Position numbers and translations under genes: made by a program. From Cylindrodendrum hubeiense (Eukaryota > Ascomycota > Sordariomycetes > Hypocreales > Nectriaceae): a DNA stretch of 64,000 bases. Of the stretch, positions 20,671-30,846 are shown in pieces. Location of the stretch: the NCBI GenBank assembly GCA_014621425.1, contig JAANBB010000036.1, forward strand, positions 120,237 through 184,236. Direction: 5' to 3'. The notes under the pieces are model-generated. The model did not search any database and was not told the DNA's origin. It saw only the letters and a program-made list of their open reading frames with translations. The number at the start of each line of letters is the position of its first letter. The first letter of the stretch is position 1.

Positions 20671-22900
20671 ATGCTTCCGTCGATACGGCCTGGTGCTCAA
20701 TCACAGACAACCCTCATCCAGCGGTCTCCAAAAGCCGCCATTCCAAGGCCAGGACCTCCTCCAAAGACCACACTGGTCCCGAGACGTAAGGCTGTCGCTG
20801 TCGCCTGCACCGGTTGTCGGAGACGAAAAGAAAGGTGTGACGGGAAACGCCCTTCATGCTCCGCATGTGACTTCAAGGCAAAGGCATGTTCCTACCCTCA
20901 CGTTGAGCGAGACCTTTATCGCACCGCTCCATTTCGGAGGAGTTTAGAAGCCATTCAGGGAGAGAATGAGCAGTGGCAAGAGCTATACGCTCGAATGAAG
21001 CGGCTACCTGACGAAAGGGCACGACAAATACTCGTCCACATTCGTACCGCAGACAACCCAGTTTCTGTCCTTGATTTTCTCAGGCGCCTTGATTCTAGCC
21101 CAATTTCGAACCCTTCTTCCAATCATTATGACCCCGCCAACTCTGTAGATATCAAAGCGTTGAACGAGAGCCGGATCAAGGTACACGCTCGCCCGTGGAC
21201 TACCATTGCGAGAGACGGCCTAGTTTCTGCACTTATCTCATCCTTCTTCACTTGGGATGCTTCATTCCTTCTCCCTTTCATTGACCAAGATGCCTTCCTC
21301 GAAGATATGCGAACAAATGTCCCAGAGAAGGCCAAGTACTGTTCGCCGTTTCTGGTCAATGCCATTTGTGCCAGTCGATGCGTACGTTTCCATCTCACAC
21401 CAACCTAACAACGCCTCTAATTTCAATGGTAGTTCACGTGTAACCGAGCAAAAAGTGTCAGTACCTTGGATGGTAAGGCCATCGGCACCAGGTTCCTTGA
21501 CGAAGCCAAGAGAATGCTAGACCTTGAGAATGGCCGTGCCTCAATCCCTACCGTGCAGGGCCTTATTCTACTTTTCTTATTATCCGGTCAAACTGGAAGT
21601 GACAGAGCTGGTATGGTAAGTTCTCATCCTCAGAAAATTAAATCCACGCAAGTTCTGGAGGTCTTGCGGCTTCTTGAACACCGTGGACGAACCGTCCCTT
21701 CATTACACACTGCACTTCCTATCGATCTCTCTAACATTGCGTTTAGATGTATCGCTACGCAGCCTTTGAAATGCTTTCTCGATTACGCCTCGACAGGGCT
21801 TTCAAAATCATAAAAGATGATCCATCAAAGTCCCGACAGAGACGAATCATTTCGAAAGCCATGTGGGGACTATTTTGTTTCGAAAGGTATGTTCACTTGT
21901 CAAGGCGGGTTCGTCATAACTACTGTATGAAACCTATACTCACCCCATACAGTATTGCTACATATCTGTACCTAGATCTGTCACTGATCCCCCCACCAAC
22001 GATTCCTCGGTGTTTTGAGGAGGTCGAGCAACCCTCATCCACGCAGCCAGGAAATGTTGACATATTTGGCGAACCTTTCACCGCTGGGAGCAGCCCGCCA
22101 CCCTTTGTCCCGGGAATCCTCAACGCCACATGTGATCTATCTATGTTTCTCTACCAAGCCATGGACAGGAACATCGAGGCCGATGTCGGCAGTGACGAGG
22201 ATCTCCAAGCAAGACGCAGCCTTTATAAACATGTGGTCGAGTGGCGAAGATTTCTCCCAGCGTACATGAAATATGAATCAAACCCAACGCCGCAGACCTG
22301 CTTCTTGAGGTAAGTTCATCCGCTCCCTGCTCAAATCACTCTAACATTCCTTCCAGAGTGTATTTCGATGAGGTTTTGACGGGCATCTTGCGGCCTCTAC
22401 CACCAGACACAGTTTTCGACAACGACTTAAAGGCGCGAGACTTGTGCATCAAATACGCCGACATCGACACGAGGGTCATTGAGGAATACATCAAAGCCTA
22501 TCCTCTGCGGGACTATTCGTGCATGACACTGTCCGGGCTGTTCAACGCGGCGCTGACCATTGTTCCGTATCTGGATGACCCGATAACGCATGCACTATTC
22601 TTCAAAGCAACATTGATACTACGGTGGAGTGTGAGCGACTTCCCCATGTCTCGGTTCACTCTGCTAGGGATCAAGGCGCTTGCGTGGACACTGAAGGTGC
22701 CCCTGCCAGCAGAGTCACTTCCACACTTCCAGAATCTCAGCCATGGAAATGAGGAATTGAAAGACATACCGCTCGCGCTTGCGCTTCCTCCCATTGAGGC
22801 CGTGAGGACGTTTTTGCTAATGGACGCCGACGAATATGGCGCACCAGGGATTGAAATGGGGGCGTTAATCTCTAAATGGAGTACATTATCGATTGAGTGA
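20671..22900 (+). CDS. Zn2Cys6 fungal transcription factor, five exons
   Basis: Exons 20671-21381, 21433-21615, 21747-21886, 21953-22309 and 22357-22900 join in frame to 644 residues. The DNA-binding domain is a canonical Zn(II)2Cys6 cluster with cysteines at residues 46, 49, 56, 63, 66 and 73 (spacing 2-6-6-2-6), preceded by a basic Pro-rich leader. A linker and short helical segment (NEQWQELYARMKRL) could be the dimerisation element. The rest matches the middle homology region of the family: SSFFTWDASFLLPFIDQDAF, ATYLYLDLSLIPPPTIPRCFE and a helical C-terminus. The architecture is that of the NirA/nit-4-like group, but the target pathway cannot be told from sequence. Introns have good GTAAGT/GTACGT/GTATGT donors. 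A nuclear regulator; possible local targets include the monooxygenase at 29.5 kb, which is inference only. Confidence 0.9.
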
Positions 22901-23591
22901 ACCTGCAAGAGGCAGTTAGGCGTAACCAGGCACACACTGTGGGGTTCTTTTCAGTGGCAAAGGCTGCCCTGCTTGGTTGTATTGGGACGGATGCAGGCGT
23001 AGCAGTTAGAGATGCTCGCCAGCCATGTATTATAAGATACCATGTCCGTTGTATCGTGTAGAATCAGGTGCCAAAAAGTTACTATTTAAACCTAGCGGTC
23101 CGCTAAAATACCAAGAAAAATATTTCATTAATGAATTAACAGTGGTGTTGGGTGTCTACTGGCAGCGCCCTCCCACTCCGCTGCCGAAAGGAGTGAATGC
23201 AGGAGCCAACACGCAGGAGGCCACTGTATCTATCTGCCAGCACATTCCAGCAGAAACGACAAGAGAATTAGGAAAAAGAAACACCATCCAGCTCGCTTTT
23301 GCAATCCGTAACCACAAAATCATAACCTGCTCAAGAACAAACCCCAGTATTATGAAACAACACGCCATCATACTTGCATTTTAGAACCCACACACGGCAC
23401 GAGCCGGGACGATAAGAATGAAAGACACACTCGGTTTCGGGCCGTCAATGTCTGAGAGCCTGGGCCACGCCCACCCCCACGGACGTGCCAGGCTCTACAG
23501 AGCAGGAGGCGGTAAGCCGCTGGCTCAGATCCGACTCACCCAGGTACTGTACCTCGTAACTGCTGCCAGCCCGGATTCGCCACTCACACAT
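22901..23591. other. Intergenic between convergent genes, no gene seen
   Basis: This holds the 3' flanks of the Zn2Cys6 gene and of the opposing small two-exon gene. The open plus-strand frame 23418-23921 overlaps that gene's antisense strand and has no motif. Confidence 0.45.
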
Positions 23592-24051
23592 TCAGGCGCC
23601 TATGGTGATTCTGAGACGACAATCCAGCGTCAGTTGGCCGCCTGTCCAGGACACTTCCGGCCTGCAGGAGCCCCGATGTTAGCACCCGGCGTCGTGTGGA
23701 GCTCCGGGAGAGCAACCCGGGGGCCGCGGGTTCATGCACTTACACCACAACCTTCACCATCTCGCAGGCTGTCCAGGTCAGCCACACAAGGGCCGTCGTA
23801 CGCAGGATCTCAGGCACAGTCCACGAATCCCACGAGTCTGACGATGGCTGGGTGGGACCTTCGCCCCTCCGACTGCTCTGTCCAGACGCTGCGCCCTGCG
23901 CCTGGAGACAATCCCGGATAACCACATAGTTGTGAGTGGTGATGACGACCGGCCCATTGTACTGATCCCCTTCCCCTATGGAAACATTGTCTTTTGCCAA
24001 GTATCCTGCTCTTCCATTATTGGTGTCGTGGTCGGCCGTGGCGTTCCCCAT
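23592..24051 (-). CDS. Small Gly/Asn-rich protein with a hydrophobic helix, two exons (unknown function)
   Basis: I propose a 125-residue protein from exon 1 (24051-23744) and exon 2 (23661-23592). The intron between them is nearly ideal: GTAAGT donor, TGCTAAC branch and CTCCTGCAG acceptor, and splicing keeps the frame (…MVKVVV then PEVSWTGGQLT…IGA). The N-terminal 45 residues are rich in Gly and Asn and include DNVSIGEGDQYNGPVVITTH. A Gln/Ser/Gly linker follows, then VPEILRTTALVWLTWTACEM, which could be a short membrane or amphipathic helix, and a beta-prone C-terminus. I do not recognise the family. The G-x-G/Q-x-N-G spacing recalls short fungal amyloid signalling motifs found next to NLR genes, but that is only a resemblance. 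Other frames are open across this region, so expression evidence would be decisive. Confidence 0.5.
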
Positions 24052-25739
24052 GCTGAGGAATGTGAGACTCGGTGTGTCGCTCGTCTTCGTGTGGTGGTCG
24101 CCCGGTTCTGTCGTAGATGCACCCCCTCGTGCTGCGTCACACTGGGCTTCAGGAAACGAATGGGTCGCCTTGTCCGTCCACAGCGATGCAATTGACGTGG
24201 TGGATGTGTGGATTGAGCTGTGGGTGTGGCGCTGCATCAGGGCTGGGTTGTCCCCCGTTTCCGCTACAGGGGTTCGCTGACCAGGGTACGGGCGGAGGAT
24301 AAGGCTGTGAGTGATGCAAAGCATCTCCGTTTCCCTGCCGACAGGACATATCCAATTGCTTTATTTTCCTACGTAATTGTTTCTTACATCGCGGCCTCAA
24401 TTAGCAGTGCAAGTAACAGGAGAGCGGCGTTGGCGTCCTTCTATCGAACGCCAGCATGCCATCCCGCCTCACGCTTCGTCTTCCTTCCACACGTCAAAGC
24501 CAACACGAGATGGCGCTGTACCTCGTCGAGAAGCAAACAATCTCGGTGGTTCGGTTTCCCCAGACACATATGCGGGTGATTAGTTGGGCACAAATCCACC
24601 ACGAGCAGATGCACACAGCCATCCATCCCTTCGTCGGCTGCATGGAAGACATGCAGATGGTGTGCGTACGTGGTGCCATCCGCAACACGAATGGCCCCCA
24701 AGAGTCTGCCGTCTCTCCCACACTAAGACAGAGGAGGGCCTCGTGATTGATACCTTGCTTCTCTGAGAAATTTTCCTTTTCTTTTAAACCACGACCAGCT
24801 TGATCCGGTGTTTCTAATGGTCTCGGGAGTAATTGAGCCTCAACAAATTCCCGGCTCCCGCCCCCAAATCGCCCAAGCCGAGACTCGGAGTCCATTTGTG
24901 GACATGTTGGTTCTCTCGCATTCTGCCCAATTTCAATCCACTGTTCGAACCAACGCACTCCAGTCTGTTGAATGCCCCCTGACCGCCGGTAGTATTGCAA
25001 TGTCTAATTCCGTCCGGCAAGGCCTCGTCCTTCATGATATCTCAGTCTAGCTTGAGTGCTAGAGATTTTATATCGAAAGATTCATCTTTCAAACACAACC
25101 AGTGCTAGATAGTCAACTATTTCCACGCATTAAGCCCATACTCGGACTGCAATTCTCATAATAGGGGGTGCTTAGCCTACAAGGTCGCCCCCCTTCAGTT
25201 CCACTGTTCCGGGCTCAATGCGCCCACTTCCAATGTACCGCATGTTCAGCTTTTCCCGCATCTGATGCCTCTTGGTTGCCTTCCGGGTTTACAATCAAAA
25301 CTTCACGCTTACATGCGTTGCTCATTTCCTTTCGTTGATTGTACAACATTGCTCCGCCTCCTTTACCCACCGGGTTCATGTTTCACCGCAGATGAGGCTC
25401 TTCAGTCCCAACCCGCAGTCCCAACCCACAGCCTCATGACCGTTTCCGCCCAATCTCAAGCCTAACTCCCCATCCTCACGATCCTTCCCGGTCTGAAAAA
25501 CGGCCGCTTTTCATAAAATCATACGGGCCTTTGGATGCCACGTTTGTGCAACCATTACAGTGCTTGCATGCTTGCATGCTGCCCACCACACAACCACCCA
25601 GTTTCAACAAGTGAAGCAGTCTTGGGACCGGCAATACCTTCACCGGTCTATTATCTTCACCGCCTTTCAAAATCTCCTGCCGATATTCCTTCACACCCAC
25701 GTTCAGCCATGTTGCCTTGTTTTCAGGCCTGAAGTCGTC
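24052..25739. other. Intergenic between divergent genes, no gene seen
   Basis: The spacer contains overlapping open frames on both strands (for example 24456-24746 plus and 24494-25000 minus) with no recognisable motif. It should hold the promoters of the small Gly/Asn-rich gene (-) and of the SesA-like gene (+). Confidence 0.45.
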
Positions 25740-26672
25740 ATGGCAGAGATTGTGGGTATCGCCGCGTCGGCGACCCAGCTGGCCGGCATGTGTGTCTCTT
25801 TGCTAGACCTCATTAAAAAGATAAAAGGGGGCTCTTCGGCGCTCAAAAGATATCATCAGCAACTCAACGAGCTTCGCAGCGTTTCTGAGTCCATTTCTAC
25901 AAACCCTCTTCTTCAAACCCCCGAGGTCGGAAGTCACACACAGACCCTCCTGACCATCATAAACGACAACTCCCTGAGTTCTTTACTTCAAAAGGGTCGT
26001 TTGCTTCGCACATTAGGCTTCCTACATAAAGAAAGAGATCTACTCGACACATTTTCCTCACTCGAACGTCACAAAACAAACCTCTCTTTGCTCATTGAAG
26101 ACATTCAGTCAAGAGCTCTTCATCAAATCCAAAACGATATCAACATCATCGCCAAAATGTCTTCTAGTTCCCCGGTGTTCAAGCAGGACCTTGAGAATTC
26201 TGGAAGTGAATTCGACTCCTCGTCCATGTCCTCAACCACGAGTACTGCCCTCATGGGACCGGTTCGCTCCTCCAAAACAAAGGCTTCTAGTCATAATGAG
26301 GATAAACAGAATAAGCCTAGTGATGAGCGCTGGAAAGGTTGCACTGCGGCCTCTGGTGTCGATCAAACCAACGGCGTTGTGTTCGATGGAAAGACCAGAC
26401 AGTTACACATGGGAAGTGCTTTCTTCGGAGACTATTTCACCTACGACGGCTGCAACAAGTATGGGGACGGGCTCCAGGTCAACGGCATTAAAATTGGAAT
26501 TCCGGAAGATGAAGATTCTGTCGCAGTTCCCCTTATCAATGCTCGCTGGAAGAACTGCAGTTCAAAGGGCATGGGGCATGGTTCCGATGGCGCCGGTCTC
26601 AACGCCCAGCAGGTCAACGGTATATTTTATTGCGCTGGGAAGAACGAAGAAAAGGGTCAGTCACGCAAGTGA
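25740..26672 (+). CDS. SesA/STAND-N-like domain protein with repeated Gly/Asn-rich C-terminal motif
   Basis: A single-exon protein of 310 residues. The start ATG at 25740 begins MAEIVGIAASATQLAGMCVS, the typical opening of the alpha-helical N-terminal domains (SesA, PigL-N, HeLo-like) that cap fungal NLRs or act as their stand-alone partners. Helical segments continue to about residue 135 (LLDTFSSLERHKTNLSLLIEDIQ). A Ser/Lys-rich disordered linker follows, then a C-terminal region with internal repetition: RWKGC (about 198) and RWKNC (about 270), and three NG-hydrophobic elements QTNGVVF, LQVNGIKIG and QQVNGIFY. There is no NACHT, NB-ARC or ankyrin, so this is not a receptor but has the two-part layout of a downstream effector: helical domain plus small beta-prone tail. 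The fold and function of the tail are unknown. The upstream in-frame ATG at 25560 is less likely because it would put unrelated sequence before the conserved start. Confidence 0.75.
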   Translation: MAEIVGIAASATQLAGMCVSLLDLIKKIKGGSSALKRYHQQLNELRSVSESISTNPLLQTPEVGSHTQTLLTIINDNSLSSLLQKGRLLRTLGFLHKERDLLDTFSSLERHKTNLSLLIEDIQSRALHQIQNDINIIAKMSSSSPVFKQDLENSGSEFDSSSMSSTTSTALMGPVRSSKTKASSHNEDKQNKPSDERWKGCTAASGVDQTNGVVFDGKTRQLHMGSAFFGDYFTYDGCNKYGDGLQVNGIKIGIPEDEDSVAVPLINARWKNCSSKGMGHGSDGAGLNAQQVNGIFYCAGKNEEKGQSRK

Positions 26673-27052
26673 ATATTCACTGTAAGGAGTGGTCTGCGTT
26701 TTCAAATCTGTTCTTAGACTTATTTATTCTGGCTGACGCCATTCTCCTGTTCGTTTTCAATTAATGTTTTCATTTCGTCACTCTTTCGGATTGTCAGCTT
26801 CAGGTCATTTGAATTGCGAATTCAACTTTTCTCGTCTGCATCACATTTGAACTAGCACACCTCTTCATGACTGATACAAAATAATACCTTTAAAATCTAT
26901 AAACAGTGAATGCATCACCACACGGCAAGTTTAAAAGCTGAACATAGTTGAGTTCTTTGATCTTGCGCATTCCCCGCCATGCAGACATACGCAAGGAATG
27001 TTCAATACGTACATGCCTTCCACTCATACATAAACATTGGACTTCATATCTC
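26673..27052. other. Short convergent spacer, no gene seen
   Basis: About 380 bp of AT-rich DNA with the 3' flanks of the SesA-like gene and the dihydroorotate dehydrogenase gene. Confidence 0.6.
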
Positions 27053-28048
27053 TTATACTTCCCATGCACCCTTGATATCTCTCTCAATCCTTTCGAAAAC
27101 ACCTGGTCCCTGTTTCCCTAGGGCTGTGCCTACCGCCACTGCATACGCACCTACCGCCCTCATCCTGCGGTAACCTTCGCCATCTCCCACGCCCCCTACT
27201 CCAATGATCTTAAGGTGCTTTAAATCTGGTACCCCATCGGCGAGCTGCCGTAACGTCGCCACGTTTCCCAATGCAATAGGGTGGAGTGGCGGGCCGGCCA
27301 TACCACCTATACCAGAGTTAGGGAGCTGAGGCTTGAGAATATCAGTAGTACCGCCCTCGAGAATAAGACACGAGCCAAGCGTATTTGTAGCGGTTATAAA
27401 ACTAAGAGACGAGGCAACCGGTCGCAAAGCGGCAATGAGGGTTGCAAATTGCCCATGATGTGTGTACGGGGGTGTCTTGACACCAATTGGAAAGGCCGGT
27501 GCATCGGGCAATCCAACGAGGTACTTGGCGAGGGCATCCCCATCATACGCCGGTGGTGGTGCGCTAGGGATGTTCGGACAACTGAGATTGATTTCCATAG
27601 CGAGCGGGAACGGTAGGTCCTTCGATGCGGCCTTTATGCGTTCATAGCAAGTTTGGATGTCCTGAGGGGAACCGGTAACGCTGATAATAATGGTCTTTCG
27701 TATCTGCGCGTGCTCGCGAGCCAGCTCTGTGAGGAATCCCAGGTACCCATCTAGCGGGATTGGGCTGTAGCCTAAATTGTTGAGACTCGCCGCAGCACTC
27801 TCTGTGTGGCCTGCAGGGGCCACTGGCGTCGAAGAAGTACCCTTGTCTGGTTTGCTAGATCCCGGATTGAAGAAGAGATATCGATGGTCGGCATGTTGAT
27901 GATCGAAGCCATGGATGAGGGAAGTGCGGGTTGTCACAGCGCCCGTAGAGGGAGATGTGAGGATGGCACGGAGATTCTCAAGATCCGTAGCCCAGGGAGT
28001 GGCCGAGTTAAGGAGGGGCGGGCTAATGATCAAGGCAGGAGGAGACAT
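27053..28048 (-). CDS. Dihydroorotate dehydrogenase, class 1A-like
   Basis: An intronless gene for 331 residues. The enzyme family oxidises dihydroorotate to orotate in pyrimidine synthesis with FMN; class 1A members are soluble and use fumarate, unlike the mitochondrial quinone-linked class 2 enzyme usual in filamentous fungi. Visible motifs are SPPLLNSATPWA at the start, TTRTSLIHG, IIISVTGSP, MEINLSCPNIP with the class 1 catalytic Cys, the glycine-rich NSGIGGMAGPPLHPIALGNV and the phosphate-binding IIGVGGVGDGEGY near the C-terminus. No mitochondrial presequence or membrane helix is seen. I chose the ATG at 28048 because family members start just before the first strand; an in-frame ATG at 28120 would add 24 residues of no clear use. 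It is probably a paralog beside the standard enzyme, with an anapleurotic or pyrimidine-salvage role that is not known. Confidence 0.85.
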   Translation of the reverse strand: MSPPALIISPPLLNSATPWATDLENLRAILTSPSTGAVTTRTSLIHGFDHQHADHRYLFFNPGSSKPDKGTSSTPVAPAGHTESAAASLNNLGYSPIPLDGYLGFLTELAREHAQIRKTIIISVTGSPQDIQTCYERIKAASKDLPFPLAMEINLSCPNIPSAPPPAYDGDALAKYLVGLPDAPAFPIGVKTPPYTHHGQFATLIAALRPVASSLSFITATNTLGSCLILEGGTTDILKPQLPNSGIGGMAGPPLHPIALGNVATLRQLADGVPDLKHLKIIGVGGVGDGEGYRRMRAVGAYAVAVGTALGKQGPGVFERIERDIKGAWEV

Positions 28049-29451
28049 ATTGGTGATTTTGGAATTGAGACTGTCAATGGCAAAGTATGGGAGCGTGAGG
28101 GGTAAACTGTAGCAATGCAAGACATGTTGATAAGGAGCTGCGGTTAGCTAAGCTTAGATAGCAGCTGATAGGAAAATGTTCGCAACTTCGTGGTGTGTGT
28201 TGGGGAGATGGGACAGCAGGGTCTTTTTGTAATACATAGACTAGCCTGTGATATTATAATAAAATATTATGATTTGGAGAGACGACAGCAGAATGGTGAG
28301 TATTGTCTTAGTCGGAATTGTGCCATTTTGTGCTGCAACCCAGCTGCGAGCGATCGCTGCAGCTGCAGGCGTAGCACATGCGGCCTCAGGCAGCTAGCAA
28401 TGCACCTAAATACAACAAGACAACTGAGATAGACAACGTAGCTTTCACGGGATGGTATAAAGACAATAATTAAGACAATTCAAACGCACCTTGTTAAAAG
28501 GAATTGGTGTGGCTTGACACTCCTTTTCGATGTTCATGCACTCAACCTGGTATTCTAACTGCTCCCTCTGTAGTGAGCCCAACTTTGCGTTTGGTTGGCC
28601 ATCTAAGTGCCATCGTCTTCCATGGCTCGAAGATATGATATAGTTTAGTTAATATGTGCTGGTATACCATAGTCGACGGCATGGCTCGGGCAGGCAACAT
28701 ATGACTCCTTTTTTCAAGGCGACACTCAGATCACTCCTAAGAACCCGACAGCGGATAAAAACTCGAGAATCTCTGAATATGTTGAAGCATATTTGGAAGT
28801 ATTGTGTTGTCCGAAAAATCAATCGTCCAATAACCCCAAATCAAGGTCATTGATGCGACATTCCGCTGTTTCATCAAGATGCGCCTACCATCCTTGAGAA
28901 GTTCGGAATCACTGCTCATTCCGAATGCCGGGGTACAGTTTCCAACCTCACTACGGTTAGAATTGAGGTCGAGTTCTAAAATCGTGCGATAAACTAAGGT
29001 TGTCGTAGAACGCGCGGCCAGTTCCGAAGTGGGCAAGCACCACTTCTCGACATCACGAATCTATCCCACTTCAAAACGTCTTCAATGTGAGCACTTTAAC
29101 GCATTCTCATAATTATTCAGCATGACCCACAGGTGATAAGCCTCTTGTCCGTTTTTACGCCGGGGTTGATTCCTTTATTACCCGTTGTCCATAATTGGCA
29201 ATGCGCTGAAGGGATGGCGCAATAGAGTGGGATGCAGTGGGATGGCCCCATGGTGCGCCAGCCGTTTGAGATGGGGCAATCCCGAATCGATATATAAACC
29301 AAGACGAGCCTCTTATCTCCGTTAATATTATGCCAATTTGTCTTTCCATCTAACTTTTGGAGCCAGGTCACTCCATGAACAGAGCGACCTCAACTACACC
29401 AACCCAATCAATTCATACCCCACACTAGTAGTACATATTTACCCGGGAACC
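28049..29451. other. Intergenic between divergent genes, no gene seen
   Basis: An AT-rich 1.4-kb spacer. The minus-strand open frame at 28737-29036 has no recognisable motif. It should hold the promoters of the dihydroorotate dehydrogenase (-) and monooxygenase (+) genes. Confidence 0.5.
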
Positions 29452-30846
29452 ATGGCTGTCAAGGATTACTCCAATGGCGTTGCGCCCTTGAAGGTTGCCA
29501 TTATTGGCGGTGGACCAGGCGGCCTTGGAGCAGCCATTGCGTTCGCAAAACTCCCATTTGTGGACTGGACCCTATACGAGAAGAAATCCGAGATCAGCGA
29601 AACGGGTGGTGGAATTAGCCTGCAGCAACATACGTGGAGGCTGCTTGAGTGGAACGGTGCGGCCAAAAACATAAAGCCCGAGGACTTCTTCAGGTCCCCG
29701 GAAGGACTAGGTGGACAGCAACGGTAAGTCACATCCGGTTTACCCATGATACATTTTGAGGCTGATCAAGAACAGGAACGGAAGGACCGGTGAACTTCTA
29801 GAGCAGAACCACTATCCCTCCAATGTAAACCCGAAACATACCAGCTGCCGCCTCAGACGGGCCCTATTGCAGGCCGCTCTTCTCAAGGAGGTTGACCAGT
29901 CCCGAGTTCAGGTCTCCAAGAAGCTTGTTCAGGTGGAGAAGTTACCAAGTGGCAAGGTTGAGATTAAATTCGAGGACGGCCACACAGATCAAGTCGATCT
30001 CCTCGTTGGGGCGGACGGAATTCGATCGGTAAGCAATCAAGTCTCCCTCTGGTATCGATGGTCTTCTCTAACAACGAGCAGTTTGTCCGTTCCTTCACCT
30101 TCCCGGAGCATAAAATCAAGTACAACGGACAGTCCGCGTACCGCACCATCATCCACAGACCCACCGCCGAAGCGATTGAGGGCATTCCCCAGGCCTCAAC
30201 CTTTTGGCAAAATTTGGGCGGCCTGTACGTCTTCACCAGCCCTCTCGGTGGCGACGACTTCGAGGTCACCGCACGCATCAGCAGGCCGTCGGAAGGCCAA
30301 GATCATGTTAGCTGGGGACGGTCTTTCGACTTCAGCACCCTCGCCCCAGAGTACGACGGGTTTGTTGAACCCGTACGCAAGGTCGTCGCCCTCGCAGCAG
30401 CCCAAGGGGGCACTGAGGAATTCGCCCTGTTCTCGGGTCCGCGGCTGGAGAGTGTGATCGCTCTGGATTCCGTAGCCCTCATTGGCGATGCTTCACATCC
30501 TCTCTCAGGGGCATTCGGCGCCGGCGCCGGCTTCGCACTGGAGGATGTGTATGCGCTCGTAAAGACCATTGAGTGGGCGTGGAAGGGCGGCCGGGGCTTG
30601 CCGGCTGCGCTGAAGCTGTACGATCGGATCCGGTCGCCGCATTATAAAGACTTGTACGGGGTGCTGGATTGGTATGCCGGCATTGGAAAGGAGTTGGCTG
30701 CCGAAGGCCTTCCGGTGGACGAGGAGATTGCGCAGCGGGTCAAGAGGACGACTGGCAAGAATGGTAGTTGGATGTATCACTACAATGTGGAAGAGGCTGT
30801 TGATGAGATTCTACGAGGATTGGATGGGGCCACCACTGCAGAGTAG
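29452..30846 (+). CDS. FAD-dependent (group A, salicylate hydroxylase-like) monooxygenase, three exons
   Basis: Exons 29452-29723, 29776-30028 and 30082-30846 join in frame to 429 residues. The enzyme class hydroxylates aromatic or similar substrates with NAD(P)H and O2. Three signature motifs are present: the dinucleotide-binding GxGxxG at residues 19-24 (VAIIGGGPGGLGAA), the DG motif in LLVGADGIRS just before the second intron, and the GD motif in VALIGDASHPLSGAFGAG. The ribose-binding acidic residue (LYEKK) lies at the expected distance from the first motif. Introns are 52 and 53 bp with GTAAGT and GTAAGC donors. The start ATG at 29452 has a good context (ACCATGG) and puts the Rossmann strand near residue 14. 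No signal peptide or membrane anchor is seen. The substrate is unknown; such genes occur in catabolic and secondary-metabolite clusters, but no backbone synthase is present here. Confidence 0.9.

Noticed and set aside
20671..30846. A secondary-metabolite cluster around the Zn2Cys6 regulator and the monooxygenase
   Set aside because: No polyketide synthase, peptide synthetase or terpene cyclase is present, and unrelated genes lie between.
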